A DNA stretch of 37,237 nt from an uncultured Eubacteriales bacterium (GCA_900556935.1 USQL01000008.1:1-37237), one strand, 5' to 3'. Numbered from the stretch's first letter, positions 8,017 through 14,886 are shown. The notes: generated by a model from the sequence alone, not told the origin. Numbers and translations are program-made.

Positions 8017-8856
8017 ATGGAACTGACTGCCCAGGACGTCGCCCGATTTTTCCCCAAGCGGGACAAAAAAGCCCACAAGGGAAGCTTTGGAAAGCTCCTG
8101 CTGCTCTGCGGCAGCCGGGGCTTTACGGGAGCACCCTACTTTGCCGCCATGGGGGCCCTGCGGGTGGGGGCGGGGCTTGTATACCTGGGGGTTCCGGAGA
8201 GCATTTACGGCATTGAGGCCGTGAAGCTGAATGAACCGGTGATTTTCCCTCTTCCGGAAAGCGGCGGCCAGCTCAGCGCGGAGGCCGTTCCGGAAATCCT
8301 GGAGCGGCTGCCTCGGATGGATGCCCTGCTGATTGGCCCCGGCCTGGGGCAGAATTCCGGCTGCTTCCGGGTTTTGCAGGCGGTGCTGACCCACGCCGCC
8401 TGCCCTGTGGTTGTGGATGCCGATGGCATAACCCTGCTTTCCGGGCATATGGATTTACTGCGCGGAAGAGAGGCCCCCACCGTCCTGACTCCCCACGCCG
8501 GGGAGTTTGCCCGTGTGTTTGGCCCGGTGGGGCAGGACCCCATGGCCTCTGCCCGGCAGGCGGCCCGGGAAAGCGGAAGCATCGTGCTGCTCAAAGGCCA
8601 CCGCACCTGCGTCACCGACGGCACCCGGGACTACCGGAATCCCACCGGCAACCCCGGCATGGCCGTAGGCGGCAGCGGGGACGTGCTGGCGGGTATCCTC
8701 GCAGGGCTTTTAGGCCAGGGGCTGGAGCCGCTGGAGGCCGCGGCGGTGGGTGTCTGGCTCCACGGACGGGCCGGGGACCTGTGCGCCGAGGCTCTGGGGG
8801 AATACGGGATGCTCCCGACGGACCTATTGGGGTATCTTCCGCGACTACTCAAATAA
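8017..8856 (+). CDS. nnrD: ADP/ATP-dependent NAD(P)H-hydrate dehydratase
   Basis: The 279-residue ribokinase-like protein repairs hydrated NADH and NADPH, which form spontaneously or through GAPDH. Visible motifs are GSRGFTGAP near the start, LIGPGLG, VVDADG, LTPHAGEFARVFG, LLKGHRT and the GNPGMAVGGSGDVLAG nucleotide/substrate loop. There is no N-terminal NnrE epimerase domain, so epimerase activity must be encoded elsewhere. The start has a strong AAGGAGGG. It follows the carboxypeptidase by 19 nt and the lipoprotein start comes 13 nt after its stop. In Bacilli and Clostridia nnrD often clusters with a lipoprotein, alr and mazF; here alr is missing. Confidence 0.93.
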   Translation: MELTAQDVARFFPKRDKKAHKGSFGKLLLLCGSRGFTGAPYFAAMGALRVGAGLVYLGVPESIYGIEAVKLNEPVIFPLPESGGQLSAEAVPEILERLPRMDALLIGPGLGQNSGCFRVLQAVLTHAACPVVVDADGITLLSGHMDLLRGREAPTVLTPHAGEFARVFGPVGQDPMASARQAARESGSIVLLKGHRTCVTDGTRDYRNPTGNPGMAVGGSGDVLAGILAGLLGQGLEPLEAAAVGVWLHGRAGDLCAEALGEYGMLPTDLLGYLPRLLK

Positions 8857-8869
8857 GGCGGTCGTCCCT

Positions 8870-9433
8870 TTGCATAAATTTCTTCTGTTTCTCGTTCCCA
8901 TATGGCTTTGCGGCTGCGCCGCCGCCCGGGTGGATGCCGGGCTTGCGCTGCGGGACCGCGTTCTGGAAAACGGCTGTTCCTTTGAGGCGGAAATTACCGC
9001 CGACTACGGAGACAGCCTTTCCGTTTTCACCCTGGACTGCGTCGGGCTTTCCGACGGAAGCCTTACCTTCACGGTAACCGCCCCGGAGGCCATCTCCGGC
9101 ATCCGGGGAACCCTGGCTTCCGGCACCGGCAAACTCCATTTTGAGGACAAGGCCCTGTCCTTTCCCCTGGTCGCGGACGGGCTTCTCTCCCCCGTCAGCG
9201 CCCCCTGGATTTTTTACAACACCCTGCGCTCCGGAAATCTCCTGTCCTCCGGACGGGAAGGAGCATATACCCGCCTGACCGTTGACGACAGCTTCCGGGA
9301 GGATGCCCTGCGGCTGGATATCTGGCTGGACGGGGCGGGAAACCCCGTCCGGAGTGATGTTTCCCATCGGGGGCAGAACTATCTGTCGCTTGCCCTCCAA
9401 AATTTCCGAACCCCGTCGGATTCCGGTACATAG
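8870..9433 (+). CDS. Predicted lipoprotein, unknown function
   Basis: The protein has 187 residues if it starts at the TTG at 8870, which has AAGGCGG upstream and lies just after the nnrD stop. An open frame continues upstream but overlaps nnrD. The N-terminus is a lipoprotein signal (FLLFLVPIWLCGC) with Cys16 as the lipidated residue. The rest (EAEITADYGDSLSVFTLDCV and beta-rich sequence to the end) resembles LolA/YdcC-like lipid-binding lipoproteins in general pattern only. In B. subtilis the lipoprotein ydcC occupies a comparable place before alr-ndoAI-ndoA. I infer a cell-envelope role and do not assign a name. Confidence 0.75.
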   Translation: MHKFLLFLVPIWLCGCAAARVDAGLALRDRVLENGCSFEAEITADYGDSLSVFTLDCVGLSDGSLTFTVTAPEAISGIRGTLASGTGKLHFEDKALSFPLVADGLLSPVSAPWIFYNTLRSGNLLSSGREGAYTRLTVDDSFREDALRLDIWLDGAGNPVRSDVSHRGQNYLSLALQNFRTPSDSGT

Positions 9434-9546
9434 TATCTTTTAGGGACCGTATAAAACGGCTTCTCCGGTGGGAGAATAGTACCAGCCGCGTTACATAAGG
9501 TTCCACCCGGTAGCGCGGAAAAGATATGCACGGAGTGTGAGACCAT

Positions 9547-9906
9547 ATGGATAGTTTCGTCAAACGGGGGGATATCTTCTACGCCGATCTCTCCCCGGTG
9601 GTTGGCAGCGAGCAGGGAGGCACCCGCCCGGTGCTGATTGTCCAGAACGACACCGGCAACCGTCACTCCCCCACCGTCATTGCCGCCGCCATCACCAGCC
9701 AGACCGGCAAGGCCCGCCTGCCCACCCACATCAATATCGCCGGCGGCAGCGTGGGGCTTTCCAAGGATTCTGTCATCCTCTTAGAGCAAATCCGCACCAT
9801 CGACAAACGCCGCCTCCGGGAGCACATGGGCCATTTGACCGATAGCCAGATGTCCATGGTAGACGATGCCCTCGCCGTCAGCTTCGGCCTGCCGGAGGTG
9901 AGGTAA
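9547..9906 (+). CDS. PemK/MazF-family endoribonuclease toxin (NdoA type)
   Basis: The 119-residue protein matches the chromosomal NdoA/MazF group: VKRGDIFYADLSPVVGSEQG at the start, GTRPVLIVQND, TVIAAAITSQ and LEQIRTIDKRRL. The family cleaves mRNA at short single-stranded motifs. In B. subtilis the antitoxin gene ndoAI precedes it. The 113 nt upstream hold no antitoxin ORF, so it is either solitary or partnered in trans. It follows the nnrD-lipoprotein pair. Confidence 0.9.
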   Translation: MDSFVKRGDIFYADLSPVVGSEQGGTRPVLIVQNDTGNRHSPTVIAAAITSQTGKARLPTHINIAGGSVGLSKDSVILLEQIRTIDKRRLREHMGHLTDSQMSMVDDALAVSFGLPEVR

Positions 9907-9913
9907 AAACATT

Positions 9914-10131
9914 GGCTCCCCTGAAAGGTATAGAGGCCGTTGCCGCTTGCGGCTTACGGACTCTTAATGCAGAGCAGAGCTGGCTCGGCGTAAGCCGAGA
10001 CTGAGGGGTCCGGCTTTTCAGCATGAAAAGCCTCCGCTGGAAGCGGAAATTCGCCTGCGGCGAGGCTTGGCCCGTGGCCAAGCCGAGACCCCTCAGTCAG
10101 CTGCGCTGACAGCTCCCCTTTCAGGGGCGCC
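9914..10131. repeat. Palindromic element with imperfect terminal inverted repeats; right end may terminate mazF
   Basis: The ends are inverted copies (GGCTCCCCTGAAAGG at 9914-9928; CCTTTCAGGGGCGCC at 10117-10131). Inside are further pairs, such as GGCTCGGCGTAAGCCGAG, AAGCCTCCGCTGG and GCTTGGCC/GGCCAAGC, and CTGAGGGGTC/GACCCCTCAG. The right end carries CAGTCAGCTGCGCTGACAGC, the reverse-strand form of the repeat at 3240. CCCCTTTCAGGGG followed by six T can end transcription. It occupies most of the 332-nt gap before ireB; no gene is seen in it. It is probably a non-autonomous, MITE-like or REP-type unit. Confidence 0.65.
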
Positions 10132-10175
10132 TTTTTTCTTTTCCCCCGTTCACAGATTTTTTTCTTTATTCGCTC

Positions 10176-10204
10176 TTTACAGAAATTCGAATCTAGGCTA
10201 TAAT
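10176..10204 (+). promoter_or_regulatory. Consensus sigma-A promoter of ireB
   Basis: TTTACA at 10176-10181 and a perfect TATAAT at 10199-10204 are 17 nt apart. The ireB ATG lies 35 nt downstream with AAAGGAGC before it. Confidence 0.8.
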
Positions 10205-10238
10205 ACAAATATTCTTTTGAAAAAGGAGCTGAAGACCC

Positions 10239-10490
10239 ATGACGGATCAGGATACTCTGACCTTCAACGTCCCCGATGACAAAGAGAACATGCGCCAAAT
10301 CCTCCGGAGTGTGTTCGAGGCCCTGACCCAAAAAGGCTACAACCCCGTCAACCAGATTGTCGGGTATCTGCTCACGGAAGATCCTACTTACATCACAAAC
10401 TACGGCAACGCCAGAAGCATGATTTGTAAGATTGACCGGGACGAGCTGATGCAGGCACTGGTGCGTGAGTACCTTTTTGAGCACAACTAA
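10239..10490 (+). CDS. ireB: IreB-family regulatory phosphoprotein
   Basis: The 83-residue protein matches the IreB/UPF0297 family in length and in the blocks NPVNQIVGYLLTEDPTYIT and NYGNARSMICKIDRDE. In Enterococcus IreB is phosphorylated by the PASTA kinase IreK on N-terminal threonines and affects cephalosporin tolerance. Here Thr6 or Thr8 in DTLTF corresponds to that region. In many Firmicutes ireB leads ireB-ruvX-yrzB; here it is alone between its own promoter and a terminator. A different membrane kinase is encoded 14 kb away; a link is only speculative. Confidence 0.92.
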   Translation: MTDQDTLTFNVPDDKENMRQILRSVFEALTQKGYNPVNQIVGYLLTEDPTYITNYGNARSMICKIDRDELMQALVREYLFEHN

Positions 10491-10497
10491 CCCCGGC

Positions 10498-10534
10498 TAA
10501 GGGGCTTTTGCCGCGGGCAAAGGCCCCTTATTTT
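10498..10534 (+). terminator. Terminator after ireB
   Basis: TAAGGGGC and GCCCCTTA, with the inner pair TTTGCC/GGCAAA, form a long stem around GCG, followed by TTTT. Confidence 0.85.
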
Positions 10535-10642
10535 GCACCTTGACAGCTTCATACCGTCCTCTTGTCTTGCATCATTTTCTTTCCTTTTTTTGCGAATGTT
10601 CAAAACGTTCTAGGAATTCCAGCGTTTTTCGAAAAGTTTGGC

Positions 10643-10671
10643 TTGACAGAATTGTTACAATGTGTTACAAT
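10643..10671 (+). promoter_or_regulatory. Strong sigma-A promoter
   Basis: TTGACA at 10643-10648 and TACAAT at 10666-10671 are separated by 17 nt. The next ATG is 30 nt downstream, with CAAGGAGG. Confidence 0.8.
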
Positions 10672-10700
10672 TCGATTACATTTTCAAGGAGGTACCCATC

Positions 10701-10994
10701 ATGGCTGAAGAAAAGGCAGTTCTCATGTATAAGGGTCATCCGCTGATGCGGAAGGATAACCTGATTTACTACGGCTCTATGGCCGACAGCTATATCGTTA
10801 TGCTCCAGGTTCTGGACACCAAGAAGGTCGGCGACACCGACATGGCCACCCGGGTTTCCGTGCAGCTGCAGCTGACAGACCCCACCGCCAGAAGCAGAGA
10901 CCGTATTGTAAAAAGAAGCGAAAAAAGCGACCTTTACACCGCCCTGGATGTGGGCTGTGTGTGGCTGGAGCGGGCTCTGGCCGGCAAGCAGTAA
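10701..10994 (+). CDS. Conserved small protein of unknown function
   Basis: The 97-residue soluble protein shows no signal peptide or membrane helix. The N-terminus (EEKAVLMYKGHPLMRKDN) and the blocks YYGSMADSYIVMLQVL and KVSVQLQLTDP-like strands followed by RSRDRIVKRSEK look like a compact alpha/beta protein that I have seen only as hypothetical in Clostridia. The chosen ATG at 10701 has CAAGGAGG; earlier in-frame starts lie inside the promoter. It has its own strong promoter and lies 54 nt upstream of the NlpC/P60 gene, so the two may share a transcript. Confidence 0.75.
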   Translation: MAEEKAVLMYKGHPLMRKDNLIYYGSMADSYIVMLQVLDTKKVGDTDMATRVSVQLQLTDPTARSRDRIVKRSEKSDLYTALDVGCVWLERALAGKQ

Positions 10995-11048
10995 CAAAAC
11001 ATAGCGCCGTGGTTTCCCCGCGGCTTTCACGCAAGACGGAGGTTACGT

Positions 11049-12041
11049 ATGAAGTTTTCCAAAAGAATGTTTTCTTTATTCCTCACCGTAATGCTCCTGG
11101 GTACAGTCCTTCTCCTGCCGGTCTACGCCGCGGAAAGTAACTGCATCCAGGGCATTGCTTTTGTAAATACCGATTCCCTGCGGCTCCGGGCCGAGGCCAA
11201 CACCACCTCTAAGGTGCTGTCTTCCGCCGCCAAAAACGAGGTGGTGGTGCTGCTGGAAAAGGTGGGCCAGTGGTATCGGGTTAGCTACAACCTGACCGAG
11301 GGGTATATGCACAGCAGCTACTTAACCGCCTCCTCCAAGGAAAACGCGGAGCTGGGCTATGGCCGGGTCACCGGGTCCGGTGTCAACCTGCGGCAAAAGC
11401 CCTCCACCTCCGGTGCCTCCCTGGGAAGCCTCCCAAAGGACACCAAGTGCTATATCCTGGGAGTCAACGAGGGCTGGTATAAGGTCATCGCCCAGGGAAA
11501 AATCGGCTATATCCGCAGCGACTACCTGAGCCTGACCGAAATTCCCTACGAAAATCAAGCCTCCAAAAATACGCCGAAATTCTTCCGCCTGGGCAAGTCC
11601 ACCGGTGTCACCCCCAGTGCCGCCGCCCTGTCTTCCTCTTCCGGCAGCCCCGCCTCCGCGGCCACGGTCAGCGGCAGCGCCATTGTGGCCGAAGCGCAGA
11701 AGTACATCGGTGCCCCCTATGTGGCAGGCGGTGCCAGCCCCAGCGGCTTCGACTGCTCCGGCTTTGTCTATTACGTGCTGAAAAACCTGGGCCTCTCCCC
11801 CGCCCGGACCCCCGCCGCCCAGTGGAACATGGGCACTTCCGTATCCAAGGCGGATTTACAGCCCGGTGACATCGTGTTCTTTGTCACCGCCTCCTCCGGT
11901 ACCCTGTCCCACGTGGGCATCTACACCGGTTCCGGCCAATTTCTCCACGCCCCCAACTCCCGCTCCACCGTCTCCTATTCCGACCTCACCACCGGCTACT
12001 GGAGCGAGCACTACTACGGTGCCCGGCGGTTGGGCGCGTAA
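11049..12041 (+). CDS. Secreted SH3-SH3-NlpC/P60 peptidoglycan endopeptidase
   Basis: A signal peptide covers residues 1-27 (ending VYAAES). Two bacterial SH3 domains follow at about 33-97 and 100-160, each with the LRLRAEAN/VNLRQKPS start and a GYxxSxYL end. After a Ser/Ala linker, residues about 215-330 form an NlpC/P60 domain with Cys236 in FDCSGF, His288 in LSHVGIY and His300 in FLHAPN as the predicted catalytic triad. Such enzymes cut between D-Glu and the diamino acid in stem peptides and act outside the membrane in wall turnover. The total of 330 residues is usual for this architecture. Confidence 0.93.
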   Translation: MKFSKRMFSLFLTVMLLGTVLLLPVYAAESNCIQGIAFVNTDSLRLRAEANTTSKVLSSAAKNEVVVLLEKVGQWYRVSYNLTEGYMHSSYLTASSKENAELGYGRVTGSGVNLRQKPSTSGASLGSLPKDTKCYILGVNEGWYKVIAQGKIGYIRSDYLSLTEIPYENQASKNTPKFFRLGKSTGVTPSAAALSSSSGSPASAATVSGSAIVAEAQKYIGAPYVAGGASPSGFDCSGFVYYVLKNLGLSPARTPAAQWNMGTSVSKADLQPGDIVFFVTASSGTLSHVGIYTGSGQFLHAPNSRSTVSYSDLTTGYWSEHYYGARRLGA

Positions 12042-12055
12042 CAACGCCAAAGGGG

Positions 12056-12222
12056 CTGTTAGAAAACAAGCTGTCATTGCGAACCAGCGCGCACGCTGGT
12101 GTGGCAATCCCCCTGATTTTCAAACATCTACGATTAAAAATCAGGGATTTTACTCCTATCCGGGAGATTGCCACACCAGTGACATCGGTCACTGGCTCGC
12201 AATGACAGCTTTTTTAGCATTT
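12056..12222. repeat. Palindromic interspersed element (GTCATTGCGA type)
   Basis: The left arm (12069-12112) AGCTGTCATTGCGAACCAG... and right arm (12166-12210) are inverted copies, ending ...TCGCAATGACAGCT. Each arm contains its own hairpin: CCAGCG/CGCTGG on the left, CCAGTG/CACTGG on the right. A central CCTGATTTT/AAAATCAGG pair lies between. The element ends in a T-run that may terminate the NlpC/P60 transcript. This family is common between genes in Clostridia. A shared edge (GGCTGTTAGAAAA) also occurs at 467-479. Confidence 0.7.
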
Positions 12223-12260
12223 TGACCCATCTTGGTCTATTTTTTGCAACAGGCCAAAAA

Positions 12261-12289
12261 TGTATTTTTTCGTTTTTTCCGCACATACT
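12261..12289 (+). promoter_or_regulatory. Candidate sigma-G promoter for spoVAD-spoVAE
   Basis: TGTATT at 12261-12266 and CATACTG at 12284-12290 are 17 nt apart and are close to the forespore sigma-G pattern (TGnATA, CATAnTA). The spoVA operon is sigma-G controlled in B. subtilis. No good sigma-A promoter was seen. Confidence 0.45.
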
Positions 12290-12312
12290 GCTCCTAAAAA
12301 GGAGGGAATGTG

Positions 12313-13329
12313 ATGGCAGAAAACAAACGGGGGCGGGCAAGCTTTGTGCTGCCCCAGCCGCCGGTGATTGCCGCCTGGGCCAGCGTCGCCGGGAAAAAGG
12401 AGGCGCAAGGCCCTCTGGGGCACTGCTTTGATAGAACAAGCCGGGATACCTATTTCGGCCAGAAAACCTGGGAGCTGGCGGAAAAGGCCATGCAGGAGCA
12501 GGCCCTGAGCATTCTTCTGGGCAAGGCAGGGCTTTCCAAGGACGAGTTAGACCTGGTGTTCTCCGGGGACCTTTTGAACCAGTGCATCGGCTCCGCCTTT
12601 ACCATGCGGGGCACAGGTCTTCCTCACCTGGGGCTCTACGGGGCCTGCTCCACCATGGCGGAAAGTCTGCTGCTGGCGGCGCTCACGGTTTCCTCTGGGG
12701 CGGCGGACCGGGTAGCCGCCATGACCAGCTCCCATTTTGCCGCCTCCGAGCGGCAATACCGCTTTCCCTTGGGCTACGGCGGCCAGCGAACCCCCACCGC
12801 CCAGTGGACCGTCACCGGAGCCGGGGCCGCCCTGGTTTGCAAAACCGGGAAGGGCCCCCGGATTACTGCCTGCACGGTAGGCACTGTTACGGATTTGGGC
12901 ATCACGGATGCCAACAACATGGGGGCCGCCATGGCCCCCGCAGCCCTCTCCACCATCCGTCGGCACCTGGAGGACCTGGACAGAACGCCTGAATACTACG
13001 ACCTGATTGTCACCGGGGACCTGGGGCAGTACGGCAAGGAGCTTCTTTTGGAGCTTGCGAGAAAGGAAAATCTGAGCATCGGCGGGCGGCTGACGGACTG
13101 CGGCTGCCTGGTATTCGACAACACCCGCCAGGATGTCCACGCCGGGGGCTCCGGCTGCGGGTGCAGCGCCATCACCCTTTGCTCCTACCTGCTGGGGCAG
13201 ATGCAAAAGCGGAAGCTCAAACGGATCCTGTTCTGCGGCACCGGGGCGCTGCTGTCCCCCACCTCCACCCAGCAGGGGCTGCCCATCCCCGGAGTGTGCC
13301 ACGCCGTTGCCATTGAGGGAGGGGATTGA
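12313..13329 (+). CDS. spoVAD: Stage V sporulation protein AD
   Basis: The 338-residue protein has the thiolase-like fold of SpoVAD, which binds dipicolinic acid for loading into the spore core. Family blocks include KTWELAEKAMQEQA, LVFSGDLLNQCIGSAF, GLYGACSTMAESLLLAA, SSHFAASERQYRFPLGYGGQ and HAGGSGCGCSA. The ATG at 12313 follows AGGAGGGAATGTG; a GTG three nt earlier is possible. spoVAE starts 1 nt after the stop. The usual partner spoVAC is not upstream: the preceding 270 nt hold only a repeat and a candidate promoter. Confidence 0.95.
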   Translation: MAENKRGRASFVLPQPPVIAAWASVAGKKEAQGPLGHCFDRTSRDTYFGQKTWELAEKAMQEQALSILLGKAGLSKDELDLVFSGDLLNQCIGSAFTMRGTGLPHLGLYGACSTMAESLLLAALTVSSGAADRVAAMTSSHFAASERQYRFPLGYGGQRTPTAQWTVTGAGAALVCKTGKGPRITACTVGTVTDLGITDANNMGAAMAPAALSTIRRHLEDLDRTPEYYDLIVTGDLGQYGKELLLELARKENLSIGGRLTDCGCLVFDNTRQDVHAGGSGCGCSAITLCSYLLGQMQKRKLKRILFCGTGALLSPTSTQQGLPIPGVCHAVAIEGGD

Positions 13330-13330
13330 C

Positions 13331-13687
13331 ATGGAATACCTGAAAGCATTCGTTGTAGGCGGGGCCCTGTGCGTCCTGGGCCAGCTGCTCATTGACAAAA
13401 CAAAGCTCACCCCCGCCCGGATTTTGGTCAGCTATGTGGTCCTGGGGGTTGTGCTGGGGGCCGTGGGGCTTTATGAGCCCCTGGTGGAGTTTGCCGGGGC
13501 CGGGGCCACGGTGCCCCTGACGGGCTTTGGAAACACCCTGGCCAAGGGGGTCCGGGAGGCAATTGACACGCAGGGCTTTCTCGGCATCTTCACCGGCGGG
13601 CTGAAAGCCACCGCCGGAGGCATCACCGCCGCCATTGCCGCGGGGCTTCTTGCCGCCCTTTTGTTCCGACCCAAGGATAAATCCTGA
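13331..13687 (+). CDS. spoVAE: Stage V sporulation protein AE (SpoVAEb type)
   Basis: The 118-residue membrane protein starts MEYLKAFVVGGALCVLGQLL and has four hydrophobic helices, with the conserved LTPARILVSYVVLGVVLG and LPLTGFGNTLAKGV-like blocks. It is part of the SpoVA channel that moves Ca-dipicolinate across the inner spore membrane. The gene follows spoVAD after one base, so translation is coupled. The true start is the ATG at 13331; an earlier in-frame extension overlaps spoVAD. Confidence 0.93.
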   Translation: MEYLKAFVVGGALCVLGQLLIDKTKLTPARILVSYVVLGVVLGAVGLYEPLVEFAGAGATVPLTGFGNTLAKGVREAIDTQGFLGIFTGGLKATAGGITAAIAAGLLAALLFRPKDKS

Positions 13688-13745
13688 AAACCGGGGCAAA
13701 CTACCCCAGCGGCGAAAGCCGCAAAAAAGAAGGAGGCAGTTTCTT

Positions 13746-13832
13746 ATGAATAACAATCAGAACCGCAACCAGAACCAGAACAAAAACCAGAATCAGAACC
13801 AGCAGCAGAATCAAAACCAGAATCAGCACTGA
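13746..13832 (+). CDS. 28-residue Asn/Gln-rich peptide, probable spore-associated small protein
   Basis: The ORF starts MNNNQNRNQNQNKNQNQ and is about 85% Asn plus Gln, with a few Arg/Lys and a C-terminal His. It has a strong AAGGAGG ribosome site 9 nt before the ATG and is followed at once by a terminator. It lies 58 nt after spoVAE and is probably in the same transcript. Asn/Gln-rich composition is typical of gamma-type small acid-soluble spore proteins, but this one is much shorter and I see no signature. The function is unknown. Confidence 0.6.
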   Translation: MNNNQNRNQNQNKNQNQNQQQNQNQNQH

Positions 13833-13839
13833 TTTCCGC

Positions 13840-13873
13840 AAGCGTCATCGGTCTTCCGGTGGCGCTTCTTTTT
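13840..13873. terminator. Terminator between the spoVA operon and the convergent GNAT region
   Basis: AAGCGTCATCGG and CCGGTGGCGCTT form a 12-bp stem with a TCTT loop, followed by CTTTTT on the plus strand. Confidence 0.75.
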
Positions 13874-14166
13874 CTGTCACAAACAAAAGATGGTTGCAGG
13901 CTCCTAAGAATTCCGGCTTCTCGCAGAGGTATTCCTGGAACCGCAGATACTGGGCAAAGCTTCTTTCGTCCATCTCGTTAATCTTGACCTTCAGGAGCTC
14001 ACTCAGCCCGTCCGCCGCCACCGTATGCAGGACCTTGACTTTCGCTTTTTCAGCAGCGCCCGGCTTGCAGACCCGCCTTGGAGCCGGTCAGGCGGCTGCT
14101 TTCGTCGGACCTGCGGTAAATTTCCTGGACCAGCTGGGCATCATTTTCATAGGACACCCCCTCCAT
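13845..14166 (-). pseudogene. Remnant of a SAM-dependent methyltransferase gene with large internal deletion and frameshift
   Basis: Two pieces in different frames remain. From 14166 to about 14070, in frame with the GNAT gene, the codons read SYENDAQLVQEIYRRSDESS then RLTGSKAG, which resembles the N-terminus of a class I methyltransferase family (YDE-x-RL-x-x-SKA). From about 14070 to the stop at 13845, in the next frame, they read VKVLHTVAADGLSELL, then KINEMDERSFAQYLRF, ending EFLGACNHLLFVTEK, which resembles the C-terminus of that family (DKINxMDExxFxxYLxYH..CExxxLxGASNHxL). About 190 residues between, including the SAM-binding motifs, are missing. The family assignment rests on remembered end motifs, so it is an inference. 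Confidence 0.55.
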
Positions 14167-14715
14167 GAAGTGGGGCTTATAAAGGATGCTTTCTTCCGAG
14201 TTTTCCACCGTCCCGTATTTTGTCTCATAGGGGCAGCTCTTGATATATTGGAAGCCGCATTTTTCAATCACCCTGGCCGACTGCCGGTTCCACTGGAAAT
14301 GCCCCACCAGGATGAAGTCCAGGCCGACCGTTTCAAAGAGGTACTTGATAACCGCCTTCACCGCCTCCGGCATCAGGCCCCTGCCCCAGTAGTCCTTGGA
14401 GAGGACATAGCCAATCTCCCGGCCCTTGAGGTTTTCCAGCTCCGGGTAACTCTCTTCATTGTACGTTTCAATTCCCAGAGAGCCGACGACCTTTCCCCGG
14501 TATTCCAGGGCAAAGGTGTGCTTTCCTGAGATAAAATGGGAGAGAATTTTCCGGGACTCTTCCCTGTTTTTATGGGGTGTCCACCCCGCCATCTGCCCCA
14601 CGCCGTCCACTTTTGCGTAGGCATAGAAGTCCTCCAGGTCCGTCTCCCGCCAGGGCCGGAGCGTTAGTCTCTCCGTTTGCAGCGTTACATGGCTTAAATC
14701 AATGGGTGCATTCAT
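14050..14715 (-). CDS. GNAT acetyltransferase, RimJ/RimL type, with C-terminal fusion to a methyltransferase remnant
   Basis: The 221-residue ORF starts at an ATG with AGGAGGTAGAAAG. Residues about 8-175 form the GNAT fold: LQTERLTLRPWRETDLEDFY, the beta-bulge LEYRGKVVGSLGIETY, the acetyl-CoA loop VLSKDYWGRGLMPEAVKAVI and NRQSARVIEKCGF. The family usually ends near ILYKP. Here about 40 more residues (HFMEGVSYENDAQL...) match the start of a deleted methyltransferase gene, so the natural stop has been lost. RimJ/L-type enzymes acetylate N-termini or small amines, including antibiotics. The leader peptide and attenuator upstream suggest induction by slowed ribosomes. Confidence 0.85.
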   Translation of the reverse strand: MNAPIDLSHVTLQTERLTLRPWRETDLEDFYAYAKVDGVGQMAGWTPHKNREESRKILSHFISGKHTFALEYRGKVVGSLGIETYNEESYPELENLKGREIGYVLSKDYWGRGLMPEAVKAVIKYLFETVGLDFILVGHFQWNRQSARVIEKCGFQYIKSCPYETKYGTVENSEESILYKPHFMEGVSYENDAQLVQEIYRRSDESSRLTGSKAGLQAGRC

Positions 14716-14732
14716 CTTTCTACCTCCTGAAA

Positions 14733-14772
14733 ATAAAAAAGCAGCGCAAGGTCTTCCCCGCGCTGCTTCTGC
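14733..14772 (-). terminator. Attenuator terminator between the leader peptide and the GNAT gene, with competing antiterminator
   Basis: On the minus strand AAGCAGCGC and GCGCTGCTT form a 9-bp stem with a 12-nt loop, followed by TTTTATTTT. It sits directly before the GNAT ribosome site, so GNAT expression needs read-through. The 5' arm (14760-14772) can instead pair with GCGCTGCTTTTGC at 14832-14844 inside the leader ORF: 13 pairs with one G-U. The two structures exclude each other. That is the layout of a transcription attenuator. Confidence 0.7.
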
Positions 14773-14796
14773 TTTGTTTCTCTTATCGAATTTCCC

Positions 14797-14886
14797 TCAA
14801 AATGTGTACGCCGACGGAAGCCCGATGCAATGCAAAAGCAGCGCGTTACCGGGCTCATTATTCCGCTGAACAGCATAAATCGCCAT
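14797..14886 (-). CDS. 29-residue leader peptide of the GNAT attenuator
   Basis: The ORF begins MAIYAVQRNNEPGNALLLHC and ends PSAYTF. It has a strong CAGGAGGT site 7 nt before the ATG. It lies between a sigma-A promoter and the attenuator. Codons 14-19 (NALLLH) form the segment that can pair with the terminator's 5' arm. Full translation would cover that segment and let the terminator form. Stalling in the first dozen codons would free it, form the antiterminator and switch GNAT on. This matches the logic of antibiotic-sensing leaders. The peptide itself shows no known family. Confidence 0.65.
   Translation of the reverse strand: MAIYAVQRNNEPGNALLLHCIGLPSAYTF

Noticed and set aside
6471..8078. 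535-codon minus-strand ORF opposite the carboxypeptidase and nnrD
   Set aside because: It spans two real genes with catalytic motifs on the plus strand and has no family resemblance.
9434..9546. Possible T-box or antitoxin ORF before mazF
   Set aside because: GGTAGCGCGG only loosely resembles the T-box core, there is no specifier loop or terminator, and no open frame of antitoxin size is present.
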